Source: Sabulicella glaciei
GTDB taxonomy: Bacteria > Pseudomonadota > Alphaproteobacteria > Acetobacterales > Acetobacteraceae
Reading direction: 5' to 3'
Assembly (NCBI RefSeq): GCF_026183895.1
Contig: NZ_JAPFQI010000004.1
Span: 124,001 to 188,000 of the forward strand
Length of the DNA: 64,000 bases
The notes below the pieces were generated by a model. The model was given only the letters and a program-made list of their open reading frames with translations. It was not told the DNA's origin and ran no database searches. The translations under genes and the position numbers were made by a program. This document shows, piece by piece, positions 24,276-34,300 of the stretch (positions within the stretch are counted from its first letter, which is position 1; each line of letters begins with the position of its first letter).

Positions 24276-25243
24276 TCGGCGCGGATGCCGACGCGGCGGA
24301 TCAGCTCGCCCAGCCGCGCGAATTCGGCGGCATTGCGGGCCTGGTACTCCTCGGGCGTCCCGGGAATGGGCCGCGCGCCCAGCTCCGCGAGGCGCGACAC
24401 CATCTCCGGCTTCCCCAGCCCCGCGCGCAGCGCCGCATTGACGCGGGCGATCACCTCCGGCGGAGTGCCGCGCGGCGCCACGAGCCCGAACCACGCCACC
24501 ACCTCGTAGCCCGGAAGCGTCTCGGCGATGGCGGGGATCTCCGGCGCGGAGGGCCAGCGCGCCCTCGAGGTGACGCCGATCGGCACCAGCGCGCCCGAGC
24601 GGATATGCGGCAGGATGGAAGGCAGGTTGTCCGTGCCGAAATCGATGCGCCCGGGCAGGAGGTCGGTCATCATCGGCGCGCTGCCGCGATAGGGAACGTG
24701 CGTCGCCTGGATCTCCGCCATCACGCGGAACAACTCGGCCGCGAGGTGGGTGGAGCCGCCGATGCTCGTCTCGCCGTAGGAAAGGCGGCGCTGCTTCGCC
24801 AGGGCGATCAGCCCCGCCGCGTCGTGCACGCCGAGGCTCGGATGCGCGGCAATCAGGTTCGGCACCTCCGCGATCTGGCTGATCGGCATGAAGTCGGTGA
24901 GCGGGTCGTAGCCCGCATTGCTGTAGAGATGCGGGTTGATGGCATTGGTCCCCGGCGAGCCGAGCAGCAGCGTGTAGCCATCCGCCGGTGCGCGCAGCAC
25001 GGCCTGCGCCGCGATGTTGGATCCGGCGCCGGGCCGGTTCTCCACGATGAAGGACTGGCCCAGCGCCTCCTGCAGGATCTGCGCGGCGAGACGGCCGAGG
25101 ATGTCGGTGGTGCCTCCCGCGGGGAAGCCCACCACGATGCGCACCGGGCGCTGCGGCCAGTCACCTTGCGCCAGGGAAGGCGCGGCGAGCAGCGTGCCCA
25201 CCCCCGCCAGCAGGACGCGCCGCGTCGCGAGGCTGTGACCCAT
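24272..25243 (-). CDS. Bug/TctC-family periplasmic solute receptor 4
   Basis: This 323-residue receptor has a leader (MGHSLATRRVLLAGVGTLLA, with APSLAQ cleavage region), IVVGFPAGGTTDILGRLAAQ, VENRPGAGSNIAAQ and HVPYRGSAPMMTDLLPGR. It is divergent from the mandelate-racemase-like gene, which makes an aromatic or hydroxy acid a reasonable ligand guess. The GGAGG before the ATG is part of a small inverted repeat (25249-25270). Confidence 0.9.
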   Translation of the reverse strand: MGHSLATRRVLLAGVGTLLAAPSLAQGDWPQRPVRIVVGFPAGGTTDILGRLAAQILQEALGQSFIVENRPGAGSNIAAQAVLRAPADGYTLLLGSPGTNAINPHLYSNAGYDPLTDFMPISQIAEVPNLIAAHPSLGVHDAAGLIALAKQRRLSYGETSIGGSTHLAAELFRVMAEIQATHVPYRGSAPMMTDLLPGRIDFGTDNLPSILPHIRSGALVPIGVTSRARWPSAPEIPAIAETLPGYEVVAWFGLVAPRGTPPEVIARVNAALRAGLGKPEMVSRLAELGARPIPGTPEEYQARNAAEFARLGELIRRVGIRAD

Positions 25244-25248
25244 GGTTT

Positions 25249-25270
25249 CCTCCAAATTCCTTGTTGGAGG
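25249..25270 (-). promoter_or_regulatory. Inverted repeat overlapping the Bug 4 ribosome binding site
   Basis: CCTCCAA (25249-25255) and TTGGAGG (25264-25270) form a 7-bp stem with an 8-base loop. On the minus strand the TTGGAGG arm nearest the gene is the Shine-Dalgarno five bases before the Bug 4 ATG. It may be an operator in the divergent promoter or an SD-masking hairpin. Confidence 0.45.
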
Positions 25271-25372
25271 CGAGTATCGGGACGCGGCGCGGCTGAGGTC
25301 AAACGGAAGCGTCCGTTGCCGTCGCCGCTTCCCTCCGGCATGGTCGCCCCGAAGGAACAAGAGGGAGCAACG

Positions 25373-26464
25373 ATGGCGCCGGCGCTCACGATCGCGGCGG
25401 TCGAGGTGCGGGCGGTGGATGCGCCGCTCGACCCGCCCCTGCGCAACAGCCTCAACACCATCACCCGCGCCCCGCTCGTGATCGTGGACCTCCGGACGCG
25501 CGAAGGCGCGAGCGGCACCACCTATGTCTGGCCCTACGCGGTGGAGGCGCTGGGGCCCACCGCCGCGCTGACGCGCGACATCGGGGCGAGCCTCGTGGGC
25601 CGCGCCCTCACGCCTGCGAGCCTGTGGATGGAACTGCACAACCGCTACCGACTTCTCGGCGCGGAAGGGCTCGTCGGCATCGCCCTCGCGGCGCTCGACA
25701 TGGCGATGTGGGATGCGCTGGCGCGCGCGGCGGAGATGCCGCTCTGCCGCCTGCTGGGCGCGGAGCCGCGCCCGCTTCCTGCCTATGCATCGCTGCGCGG
25801 CTGGGGGCCGCGGATGCTGGAGCGCGAAGCTGGCGAGGCCGTGGCGCGGATGAGCGTGGGCGCGGTGAAATTCAAGCTGGGCCATCCGAAGCTGGCGGAC
25901 GACCTTGACACGGTGCGTGCCGTGCGCGCTGCGGTGGGCGAAGGGGTGGAGATCCTCGTGGACTACAACCAGGGGCTGGGACGCCCGGAGGCGGAGCGGC
26001 GCGGCCGTGCGCTAGAGGCGCTGGACGTGCGCTGGCTCGAGGAGCCATTGCACGTCCACGACGACGCCGGCCTCGCCGCCCTGGCGCGCAGTCTCTCCCT
26101 GCCGGTGCAGGGTGGCGAGAACTGGTGGGGCCCCGCCGGCATGGCTCGGTCCGTCGCCGCTGGGGCCACGGATCTGTGCATGCCCGACGTGATGAAGATC
26201 GGCGGCGTCACGGGATGGATGAAGGCCGCTTCCATCGCCGAGGCTGCGCGAATCCCCATGTCGTCGCACATCTTCGTGGAAGCCAGCGCGCAACTCCTGC
26301 CCGCCACGCCCACCGCGCATTACCTGGAGCACCTGGACATCGCCGGCCCGCTGCTTCGCGAGCCCCTGCGCGTGGAGGGCGGTATGGCAATCGTGCCCGA
26401 GCGTCCGGGCTTCGGACTGGAATGGGACGAGGCGGCGCTGCGCCACTACGCTGCCTCGGTCTAG
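25373..26464 (+). CDS. Mandelate racemase-like enolase superfamily enzyme
   Basis: This 363-residue TIM-barrel enzyme abstracts the alpha proton of a carboxylate substrate. Catalytic KFK (in VGAVKFKLGHP), metal ligands in LVDYNQ, LEEPL and GENWWGP, the DVMKIGG segment and the His base in MSSHIFVEASAQLLPATPTA are all present. The last block and TAHYLEHLDIAGPLL closely resemble Pseudomonas mandelate racemase. GAGGGAG precedes the ATG. It could therefore racemise mandelate or a similar 2-hydroxy acid, but related dehydratases share these residues. Confidence 0.85.
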   Translation: MAPALTIAAVEVRAVDAPLDPPLRNSLNTITRAPLVIVDLRTREGASGTTYVWPYAVEALGPTAALTRDIGASLVGRALTPASLWMELHNRYRLLGAEGLVGIALAALDMAMWDALARAAEMPLCRLLGAEPRPLPAYASLRGWGPRMLEREAGEAVARMSVGAVKFKLGHPKLADDLDTVRAVRAAVGEGVEILVDYNQGLGRPEAERRGRALEALDVRWLEEPLHVHDDAGLAALARSLSLPVQGGENWWGPAGMARSVAAGATDLCMPDVMKIGGVTGWMKAASIAEAARIPMSSHIFVEASAQLLPATPTAHYLEHLDIAGPLLREPLRVEGGMAIVPERPGFGLEWDEAALRHYAASV

Positions 26465-26468
26465 GCGG

Positions 26469-27620
26469 TCAGCCCAGGCGTGGGTCGAGCCAGGGCTGCG
26501 CCATCACCACCCAGGGCGCGGCGCGCGCCTCCTCCTCCCGCAGCCGGATGCCCAGGCCGGGGGAGGCGGGCAGGGGGGCGACGCCTCCGGGAAAGCGCAG
26601 CTCCTCGCCCTCGACGAGAGTGAAGAAGCGCTCCGTCTCGCCGAACTGCACCTCGAGCAGGAGGAAGTTCGGCAGGGTGGCACAGAGATGCACGGAATGG
26701 GCGTGGCAGATCGGGCCGGTGGGGTTGTGCGGCGCCACCTCGACCCCCGCGCTCTGCGCCAGGGCAGCGATCCGCCGGATCTCCTCATGCCCGCCCGCGT
26801 GCTTCACGTCGGGCATCAGCACGTCGTAGCAGCCCATCTCGACCAACGGCCGGTACGCGGCGAGGCCCGCGAGCGTCTCCGCTCCCGCGAGGCGCATGCC
26901 GCGCTCATTGGCCATGGAGCGCAGGCGACGGATCTCGGCGTGGTTCGCCTCGGCGACGGGGCACTCCAGCCAGAACAGCCCGAGAGGCGCGAGGTCGCGG
27001 ATGAGCGCGGCGGCGCCACCCGGCGAGAAGCGCCAATGCGCGTCCACCATCACCTCCACGCCCGGCCCGACCGCATCGCGGACCGCCGCGATGCGCGCGA
27101 TCCCTTCTGCATAGGCGGCGCGCTGCGCAGGGTCGGAGGCGTCCTCCCACACCAGCGGTTCGAAGGGCGCGAGCTTGACGGCGCGGAACCCGTCCGCGAC
27201 GGCCCGCTGCGCGGCGGCGGCGAAGCCTTCCGGGGTGCGGGGGTTCGCGCCGCGATTGATGTTCGCGTAGAGCGTGACGGTAGGACGCAGCGCCCCGCCA
27301 AGCATCCGGTGCAGCGACTGCCCGGCGTCCTGCCCTGCGAGATCCCACAGTGCCTGCTCCAGCGCCGACAGCACCGTGTGCGCGACGAGGCCGCCCGGCG
27401 CATGCGGCAACAGGCGGGCAAGGCGGTTGCGGTCCCTCGCATCGGCGCCAAGCGGGGCAGGCGCGAGGCGCACGACCTCCGCCTCCAGCAAGGCCTCCTG
27501 ACCGGAAAGGGTGCATTCGCCGATGCCGGTGCGCCCATCTTCCGTCCGCACCAGGAGGAAGCACCAATTGGTCTTGGGCGTGACATTGACGCCGAGGAAC
27601 TCGACCGAAGCGATCCGCAT
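26469..27620 (-). CDS. Mandelate racemase/muconate lactonizing enzyme family protein (sugar-acid dehydratase-like)
   Basis: This 383-residue enolase-superfamily protein has GIGECTLSGQEAL, YANINRGANPRTPE, VKLAPFEP, the metal ligands in MVDAHWRF, WLECPVAE and LAGAETLAG, and HNPTGPICHAHSVHLCA. The last block is closer to galactonate/gluconate dehydratase-type members than to mandelate racemase. It lies 23 bases after bcsC on the same strand, so it may be read through from the cellulose operon. It is convergent with the racemase-like gene (4-base gap). Substrate unknown. Confidence 0.82.
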   Translation of the reverse strand: MRIASVEFLGVNVTPKTNWCFLLVRTEDGRTGIGECTLSGQEALLEAEVVRLAPAPLGADARDRNRLARLLPHAPGGLVAHTVLSALEQALWDLAGQDAGQSLHRMLGGALRPTVTLYANINRGANPRTPEGFAAAAQRAVADGFRAVKLAPFEPLVWEDASDPAQRAAYAEGIARIAAVRDAVGPGVEVMVDAHWRFSPGGAAALIRDLAPLGLFWLECPVAEANHAEIRRLRSMANERGMRLAGAETLAGLAAYRPLVEMGCYDVLMPDVKHAGGHEEIRRIAALAQSAGVEVAPHNPTGPICHAHSVHLCATLPNFLLLEVQFGETERFFTLVEGEELRFPGGVAPLPASPGLGIRLREEEARAAPWVVMAQPWLDPRLG

Positions 27621-27643
27621 GACGCCCCCCCGTCCGCCGAGTT

Positions 27644-30600
27644 TCAGAACCGGTTGCGCAGCCGCAGCATGACCTGCGTCTCGTCGAATTGCGGCGCCTT
27701 GTCGAAGCGGATGGCGCCGAGCAGCGACAGGTTCGGCGTCAGGTTCACGTCCAGCTCGCCGCGCACGCCGGCCACGACGCCGGAGCGCGTGCGGTCGGGA
27801 AGGCGCGCCTGCACGGTCGGGTCCAGCCGCGACCGCGCCTCGACCGCCGATTGCAGCGACGCGCTGGTCGGGAAGAGCGGCGAGGAATCCTCACGATAGG
27901 TGGCGTAGCCGACGCTGCCGCCCACGCGCCAGGCGACGTTGCCGGAGCGACCGCGGTAATCCACCGGGATGTTCAGCGCAAAATATTGCTGCGGCGAGAA
28001 ATACCCGCCCTGTCCAAATGTGAACTCGCGCAGGTTCCGGTCGAAGCCGAAATACACGAGGTCCACCCCGGCCGTCAGTTCCGCACCATCACGCCGGATG
28101 ACGGGCAGGGAGAAGCCGGCCCCCGCCTCGACCCGTGCGTTGTTCTGCACGTTGGTGCCGGCATATTGCGCGTAGCCGCCGCCGACATAGACCGCGCCGG
28201 TCCCCAGCGGCATCTCGATCTGCGCCCGTCCGCCGGAGCGGACGACATTGCCCCAGAAGGCGCCCGTCCGGCCGTCGCGAAGCCCGGCATACGAAAGCAT
28301 GCTGTCGGAAACGGATCGCCGCTCGCCCTGCACGCGCAGGCGCAACGTGTCGGTGATGCGCGGCGCGATTTCCACGGCGCCCAGCACCGTGGTCTGGCGG
28401 AAGCCGAGCGGGCTGGTCCCCACCTCGGCACGAAACAGGTCGCCCCGCTGGTAGCCGAGCGAGACCGAGACGCCCGAGGCGGAGGCGGCGGGCCGCGTGG
28501 CCGGTCCGCCCACCGCGTTGATGCCGAAGCGGTTCAGCGTCGCCGGGTCGCTGCCCATGTTGCCAGATTGCAGCGTGACGCTCTGAGCCCGCGCGGTCAG
28601 GCGACCGCCGATGCCGGGCGCTGCCACGCTGCCCTCCACCCCCGCGCCGAATTCCTGCAAGCGGTCCAGCCCCGCCGAGCCGGAGCGGATGCGGCCCGCT
28701 GCCAGCAGCGTGGCGGTGGGCGCCGTCTCGCCGCGCACCAGCGCCAGTTCTTGCGTGATTTCTCGCGCGACCGCGTCGGTCGACATGGCTTGCGGCGCGG
28801 CGCTGGCGAGCGTGCCGCCCGTGCCGCGCGCGAAAGGGTTCTCCAGGGCGCCCGACAGCACCGGCAGTGCGCGTGCGGCTTGGGGCGGGGCGGGCACCCC
28901 GAGTTCCGCCTGGCGCTGAAGCTGCGCCTGTTCCAGCAATTGCCGGGCGCGGAGGTCGTCGCCGAAGCCGCGGGCGATGCGCGCCTCCAGCAGCAGGGTG
29001 CGGCTGTCGCGAGGGGCTAGGGCCTGCGCCTCGCGCAGCAGCGCCTCGGCCCGCTGCCGGTCGCCGAGCGAGATGGCCGCCTGGATCGCGCCCGATCGGG
29101 CATCGGCGTTGCGTGGGTCGCGGCGCAGCACGGCCTCGGCGACGCGGAGCGCCTCGGAAGGCTGACGCGCGCCCTGGTAGAGCCGCGCGAGAGCGAGGTT
29201 GGCATCGGCGTTCTGCGGGTCGCCGGACAACACGGGACGCAGGCGCTCGAAGCCGCTGGCTTGGTCGCCGCTGGCATTCAGCCGGTCGGAGGCACGGATG
29301 GCGAGGCCAGAGCGCAGCCCGGCCAGGGAATTGCGCTGCTCCGGCGTCAGGTTTGGCTCATTCGTCGCGTCGGCCAGCGCCGTGGCCTCGGCATCCAGCC
29401 CGGCGGAAAGGAGCGCCCCCGCCAGGGCGATGCGGTGCGCCGGCCCGGCGGTGCGGTTCGCCGCCTGCGCAACACGCGCCGCTTCCGCTGCGCCGAAATT
29501 GTCGTTGTTGGCGGCGAAGGCACGGATCACCGCGGCGCCGGTCGAGCCGGTGGGGTCCGGCCGCGCCGCCAGTGTCAGCAGTGCGGCGCGCGCATCTGTC
29601 CCGCCCGCGCGCAGCCCGGCAGCGGCGGTCGCCACCTCGCGCTGCGCCCGCAGCCGCGTGGCGAGGCGCTGCATGTCCGTGCTGCGCGAACCGGCCGGGA
29701 TGCGGGACAGGAACGCCTCGGAGTCTCCCGGGCGCCCATCCTCCTCGGCGAAGAGCGCGGCGGCGTAGAGCCCGTCGGCCGTCCCGGCGCGAGCGCCTTC
29801 CTCGGCAACGGCGCGGGCTTCGCCCAGGCGGCCGGCGCGGCGCAGCGCGCGCGCGAGATCAAGCCGCAGCCACGGGTCGTTCGGCGTGTTCTCCAGCGCC
29901 CCGCGAAGCAGCGCGACGGCCACGCCGGGGTCCTGGGTCCGCGCGGCCTCGGCACGCAGCCCGCTCATCGTGGGGGCGGCTGGGCTGCCGGAAGGCGTGG
30001 CGGTGCGCGGGATCTCCGCGATGCGGCCCTGGGCGCGCAGCGCGGCGTTCAGCCCCTGCTGCGCGGGTGCGAAGCCGGGGCGGCGGGACAGGGCCGCCCG
30101 GAAGCGCTGCTCCGCTCCGGAAGCGTCGTTGCGGCGCAGGGCGATGTCGCCCAGCAGCACGTCGGCGTCGGTGGTGTCCTCCGCCTCGCGGCTGCGGGCG
30201 CGCCGCGCCGCGTCCTCGGCGGCGTCCAGCGCGCCGCGCCGCAGCGCCGCGCGGCCTTCCGCCAGCTCCTCCGAGTAAAGCGCGCCATCCAGGGCACGCT
30301 GCCATTGCGCGCGCCCGGCCGGGTTGGCGGCGATGGCGCGCTCCAGCAGTTGCCGCGCCTCGGCCGTGCGCCCCTCGCGCAGCCGGACGAGGCCCAGACC
30401 GCCCAGCGCATCGGAATCCTGGGGGTTCTGCGCCAGGGCCCGATCGAAACGCTGTGCCGCTTGGCGGGCCGCACCCGCCTCGAGCTGCTGAAACCCTTCC
30501 TGGCGCAGCGCGGCCGTGCCTTCGCGCGCCGCTGCCTGCTGTGCCGCCGCCGCGCGCTGGCGCATCTCCGCATCCTCGGGGAAGCGGCGCAGAAAGGCCT

Positions 30601-31306
30601 CCACCGATGGCCCGAAGGCCGGATCGCCGCCTGCCCAGATCAGCGCCTGACGCCAGGCGTCCCGCGCTTCCGCGCCCACATCCGGCCGGTCCACGAGGCC
30701 CGCGAGGCGGCGCACGCCCTCGACGCGGCCGCCCGGCTGGTAGGTCAGGGCTTGAGCCGCCGCCAGCTGCGCCCGCCCGTCGGCATTCGGGGCGGCAGCG
30801 AGGCGCTCCAGGCCCCGCTGACCCTCTTGTGCGGTGGCGCGGTTCCCCGCAAGGGTCTGGTAGTATTCCAGCGCGAAGGGCTGGGGCGGCTCCGTGCCGA
30901 ACAGCGACCGGTAGCGCGCGGCCGCATCCGCGCTCCTGCCCTCGCGCGCGAGGCGCCGCGCGTCGTCCAGCGCCGCGCGGTCGATCGTGCCGGCGCGCAG
31001 CGCGCCTTCCGCCTCGGTCACCTGCTCCGCCGTGCCGCCCACTTCCCGCAGGCGCGCGAGATAGCGGCCCGCTGCCTCGCGCCGGTTGCGCGCCGCTTCG
31101 ACCCGCGCCCCCAGCACCAGCGCCTCGCGCGAGCGGGGATCGACCGTCAGCGCGCGCTCGACCGAAAGCGCGGCGAGGTCGGGCCGATCCTGGCGCAGCC
31201 AGTTCTCCGCTTGGCGCAGCAGGACGCCCAGCGCCGCGTTGGGCGCCTCCTGCGCCAGGGCAGGCGGGGCCGCAGCGACCAGGGCGAGAAGCGCGAGGCG
31301 ACGCAT
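27644..31306 (-). CDS. bcsC: Cellulose synthase subunit BcsC (TPR periplasmic domain plus outer membrane barrel)
   Basis: This 1220-residue export protein has a signal peptide (MRRLALLALVAAAPPALAQ) and about 850 residues of Ala-rich tetratricopeptide repeats (for example ALAQNPQDSDALGGLGLVRL and AVLRRDPRNADARSGAI). The C-terminal barrel of roughly 330 residues (FRAEVGTSPLGFRQTTVLG, VYVGGGYAQYAG, YFSPQQYFALNIPVDY) ends in the outer-membrane-type RLRNRF. It guides the glucan across periplasm and outer membrane. The TAATG overlap couples it to bcsAB. Confidence 0.9.
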   Translation of the reverse strand: MRRLALLALVAAAPPALAQEAPNAALGVLLRQAENWLRQDRPDLAALSVERALTVDPRSREALVLGARVEAARNRREAAGRYLARLREVGGTAEQVTEAEGALRAGTIDRAALDDARRLAREGRSADAAARYRSLFGTEPPQPFALEYYQTLAGNRATAQEGQRGLERLAAAPNADGRAQLAAAQALTYQPGGRVEGVRRLAGLVDRPDVGAEARDAWRQALIWAGGDPAFGPSVEAFLRRFPEDAEMRQRAAAAQQAAAREGTAALRQEGFQQLEAGAARQAAQRFDRALAQNPQDSDALGGLGLVRLREGRTAEARQLLERAIAANPAGRAQWQRALDGALYSEELAEGRAALRRGALDAAEDAARRARSREAEDTTDADVLLGDIALRRNDASGAEQRFRAALSRRPGFAPAQQGLNAALRAQGRIAEIPRTATPSGSPAAPTMSGLRAEAARTQDPGVAVALLRGALENTPNDPWLRLDLARALRRAGRLGEARAVAEEGARAGTADGLYAAALFAEEDGRPGDSEAFLSRIPAGSRSTDMQRLATRLRAQREVATAAAGLRAGGTDARAALLTLAARPDPTGSTGAAVIRAFAANNDNFGAAEAARVAQAANRTAGPAHRIALAGALLSAGLDAEATALADATNEPNLTPEQRNSLAGLRSGLAIRASDRLNASGDQASGFERLRPVLSGDPQNADANLALARLYQGARQPSEALRVAEAVLRRDPRNADARSGAIQAAISLGDRQRAEALLREAQALAPRDSRTLLLEARIARGFGDDLRARQLLEQAQLQRQAELGVPAPPQAARALPVLSGALENPFARGTGGTLASAAPQAMSTDAVAREITQELALVRGETAPTATLLAAGRIRSGSAGLDRLQEFGAGVEGSVAAPGIGGRLTARAQSVTLQSGNMGSDPATLNRFGINAVGGPATRPAASASGVSVSLGYQRGDLFRAEVGTSPLGFRQTTVLGAVEIAPRITDTLRLRVQGERRSVSDSMLSYAGLRDGRTGAFWGNVVRSGGRAQIEMPLGTGAVYVGGGYAQYAGTNVQNNARVEAGAGFSLPVIRRDGAELTAGVDLVYFGFDRNLREFTFGQGGYFSPQQYFALNIPVDYRGRSGNVAWRVGGSVGYATYREDSSPLFPTSASLQSAVEARSRLDPTVQARLPDRTRSGVVAGVRGELDVNLTPNLSLLGAIRFDKAPQFDETQVMLRLRNRF

Positions 31307-34300
31307 TAGCGCGGCTCCTTCGGGGTGCGGGCGCGCAGGCGGGATGCCGCCTTGCGTCGCATGATCCAGTACCAGGGCAGGCCGAGCAGGAAGGCCGCCG
31401 CCACGAGCGCGATGGCAAGTCGCTCGAAGCGCCCCTGCATCCAGGCCTGGGGCACCAGCCACCAGGGCAGGTCGCCGACCCCGTAGGTGGCGCCGGTGCG
31501 GAAGGCCGCGATGCCGGTGCCGGAGAATACGGACAGGTCGCCCTGGATCTGCGCAACCCGCGCGGGGTCGAGCAGGGCGGACACCACCTCGCCCATCGCC
31601 GCGGGGGTGGCGCCGGTCACCGCCACGACGGATCGCGACGAGCTGAGCGGGCTGCGTGCGCCGATCAACGCGCCCATGCCCTCGCCGATGGACGAGAGGT
31701 GGGCGGTGGCGCGGTTGCGCTCCGTGCTGCTCGGTGCGTCGGAAAGCAGGGCCCGCACGTCCTGCAGCATCGGCGGCAGGGCGACGGAAAGGCGGTTCCC
31801 CTGCATCTGCATGGGCGTGTCCGCCAGCAGCGTCGCCAGGGCGGGCTGGCGGCCCAGCGTCCCGAAGACCAGGAGGTCACGCCCGGCGGCCGCCTGCACC
31901 CCGCCCGGCCCCACGACCTGGAGGCCCGTGGCCGCCAGTCCCACATGCGCGGCCAGCCCACCGACGAGGTCGAGGAAGGCGCCGGTTTCCACCGCGTTGG
32001 GGCGGTCGGGGAGGATGGCGGTGGTTTCGCTGAGATCCGCCATGCGGGTGAAGGGGAAGCCCGCCGAGGCGAAGAAGCCGAGATTGGGCAGGCGGGCGAA
32101 GCGATAGGCGCCGGAAAGGTCCACGCGGCTGGTCGGATCCAGCGCGGCGCGGATGTCGCCCGGCACCGCCACGCAATCGCCGCGATTCATGGGCCGCATG
32201 TCGAAGCGCAGCTCCAGGTCCTCGCGTCCCAACAGTGAATAGGTCGGGATCGCCATGCGCCCGCGCCGCACGTCGGCGTTGGCGCCGGCCTGTCGCATCA
32301 ACCAGTCCCACCAGGCCGATCGCTCCCATTCGCCGAGCGGGAACGAACGGAGGTAGTTGCCCGAAACGAGCACGTCGAAGCGCGAGGAGCCGGTGTCGAC
32401 CACCGGCCCGGGCGGGGCGCGCCAGGCGAGTTCCAGCGGGATGCCGCGGTTCCGCCAGGTGTAGAGGTCGGGGGCGGTGCGCAGCGGCACGCGGATAGGA
32501 CCGGGCTGGTAGCCGGATGCCTGGAGGCGCTCCGCCGGCAGCAACTCGCCCACCGGGACGGCACGGTCGGGCGGCAGCCAGAGCGGCGCGTCATAGGGAA
32601 GGCGGGGCGCGGGCCGCACGTCGCCCAGTGTCGCCAACGGGCCGGACAGGCCGGCGCGCGCGACGGCCAGGCCGGTGGCGGCCTGCGCCGCCTCAGCCTC
32701 CGACCGTCCCGCCACGACGAGCAGCGTGCCGAACGAGTCGTTAGGGTTCGCCACCACGGCGAGGGTCGGGCCTTCAAGACGCGGCAGGCTCAGTTCGGGC
32801 CAGGCCTCGGCCCCGACGGCGAAGAGGATCGCGTCGCCGCGCGCGGGAATCTCGCGCTCCACCGGGAAGCGGGCGCCGCGATACCCGGCCTGCACCGCGA
32901 ACCAGGAAGTGGCGATGGCGGCGGCACGCAGCGCCTGCGGACCCGCACTTTCGGCCAGCACCACCGGCAGGCGCAGCGCGGAGCGCAGATCGCGCGGGTC
33001 GAAGAGAGGCTCGGGCAGGCGGGCGAGGTCGCGCTGCGGCGGCAGGCGCTCCACCCGCAGCGTCATCGTCGTGCGCTCGGAGACCGTCGCCCAAAGCAGG
33101 CCGGAGAGCGGGTCGTTGCACTCCACGGCGTAGCGGCCGGTGAAGCGGAAGTTCAGCCGGTTCAGTTCGGTGAAGGCGACGGGGTCGAGCGGGAAATCGA
33201 GCGGGCCGAAGGCGGGGCGCGCCGGGTCGGGGGTGATCTGCCCGACCGGCTGCTCGTTCAGCGTGATCGCCAGCTGCGACAGCGAGGGCAGGAGCGAGGG
33301 CGACACGGCGCCGGAAAGGCTGAGCCGGCCCTCCGTCACCACCTCATCGGCACGGATGCCGAACAGGACGCCCTGAAGGTCGGCCGTGCCGCGCAGCTGC
33401 ATCGGGCCTTGCTGGCCCAGCTCGCGCAGCGTCAGGCGGATCTCGCGGCCCGAGGCCGGGGGCAGTTCCAAGGGTGCGGGCGACGGCGCCAGGAGGGGCG
33501 GAGGCAGGGGCGCAAGCGCCGGCGGAAGCTGGGCCGGCGCCGACGATGGCGGAAAGCGGACTTGCGAAAGGGCCGGCGCGGCCCCCGCCAGCAACAAAGC
33601 CAGCGCCGCGGCGGTGGTGGCCACGGCGCGGCGAGGCGGCAACACGTCCGACACGCGCACCGGACCCTTCGCTGCGGCGGGTGCGTCCGGCACGCGCTTC
33701 GGCGCCTTGCTCAGGGCAAAACGGTAGCGGCGGAACACCGCATCCGCCGTGGCACCCACCACCATGCCCAGGGCGCGCAAGGGCCGGTCCGCGGGCCACT
33801 TGTCCCAGTGCAGCCAGGCGTCCGGGCGCCCGAAGAAGACCCGCACGATCGCCGCCTCGTCCGCGAGGCCGGAAGGCGTGAACTCCAGGAAGGCCACGCT
33901 CCCCTCCCAGGAGACGATGCGCGCGGGAACCGTCACCCACTCGCCGCCGGCATGGAAGGAGGCACGGATCGCGTCGCCCTCCGCGACGCCCAGCGGCCGC
34001 TCGATGGTCAGACGCGAGCCGGAAAGGGAAAGATCGACCGTCTGCGCCGCGACCTCCGTGCCGTCGGGCATGGAGAGCCGCGCCGGGAGCACGGCCGGGG
34101 ACCGGGCGCGGCGTCGCGACTGCTCCCGTTCGCGCCCCACCGCGATGGAGGCGGAGAGCGGGATGAGGCACAGCCCGGCCCAGATGGTGTTGAGCAGATA
34201 GGCCTGGAACTCCAGCGTGCCCATCGTGGTGGTCAGCGATCCCACCACCCCCACGCAGAACCCGGCGAAGACCAGCAGGAACAGGGTGATCGTGGGCCAT

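Noticed and set aside
27689-32238. Very long open frames on the plus strand opposite bcsC and bcsAB
   Set aside because: They are antisense to strongly supported genes, have Arg/Ala/Pro-rich composition without any domain, and arise from GC-rich codon bias.
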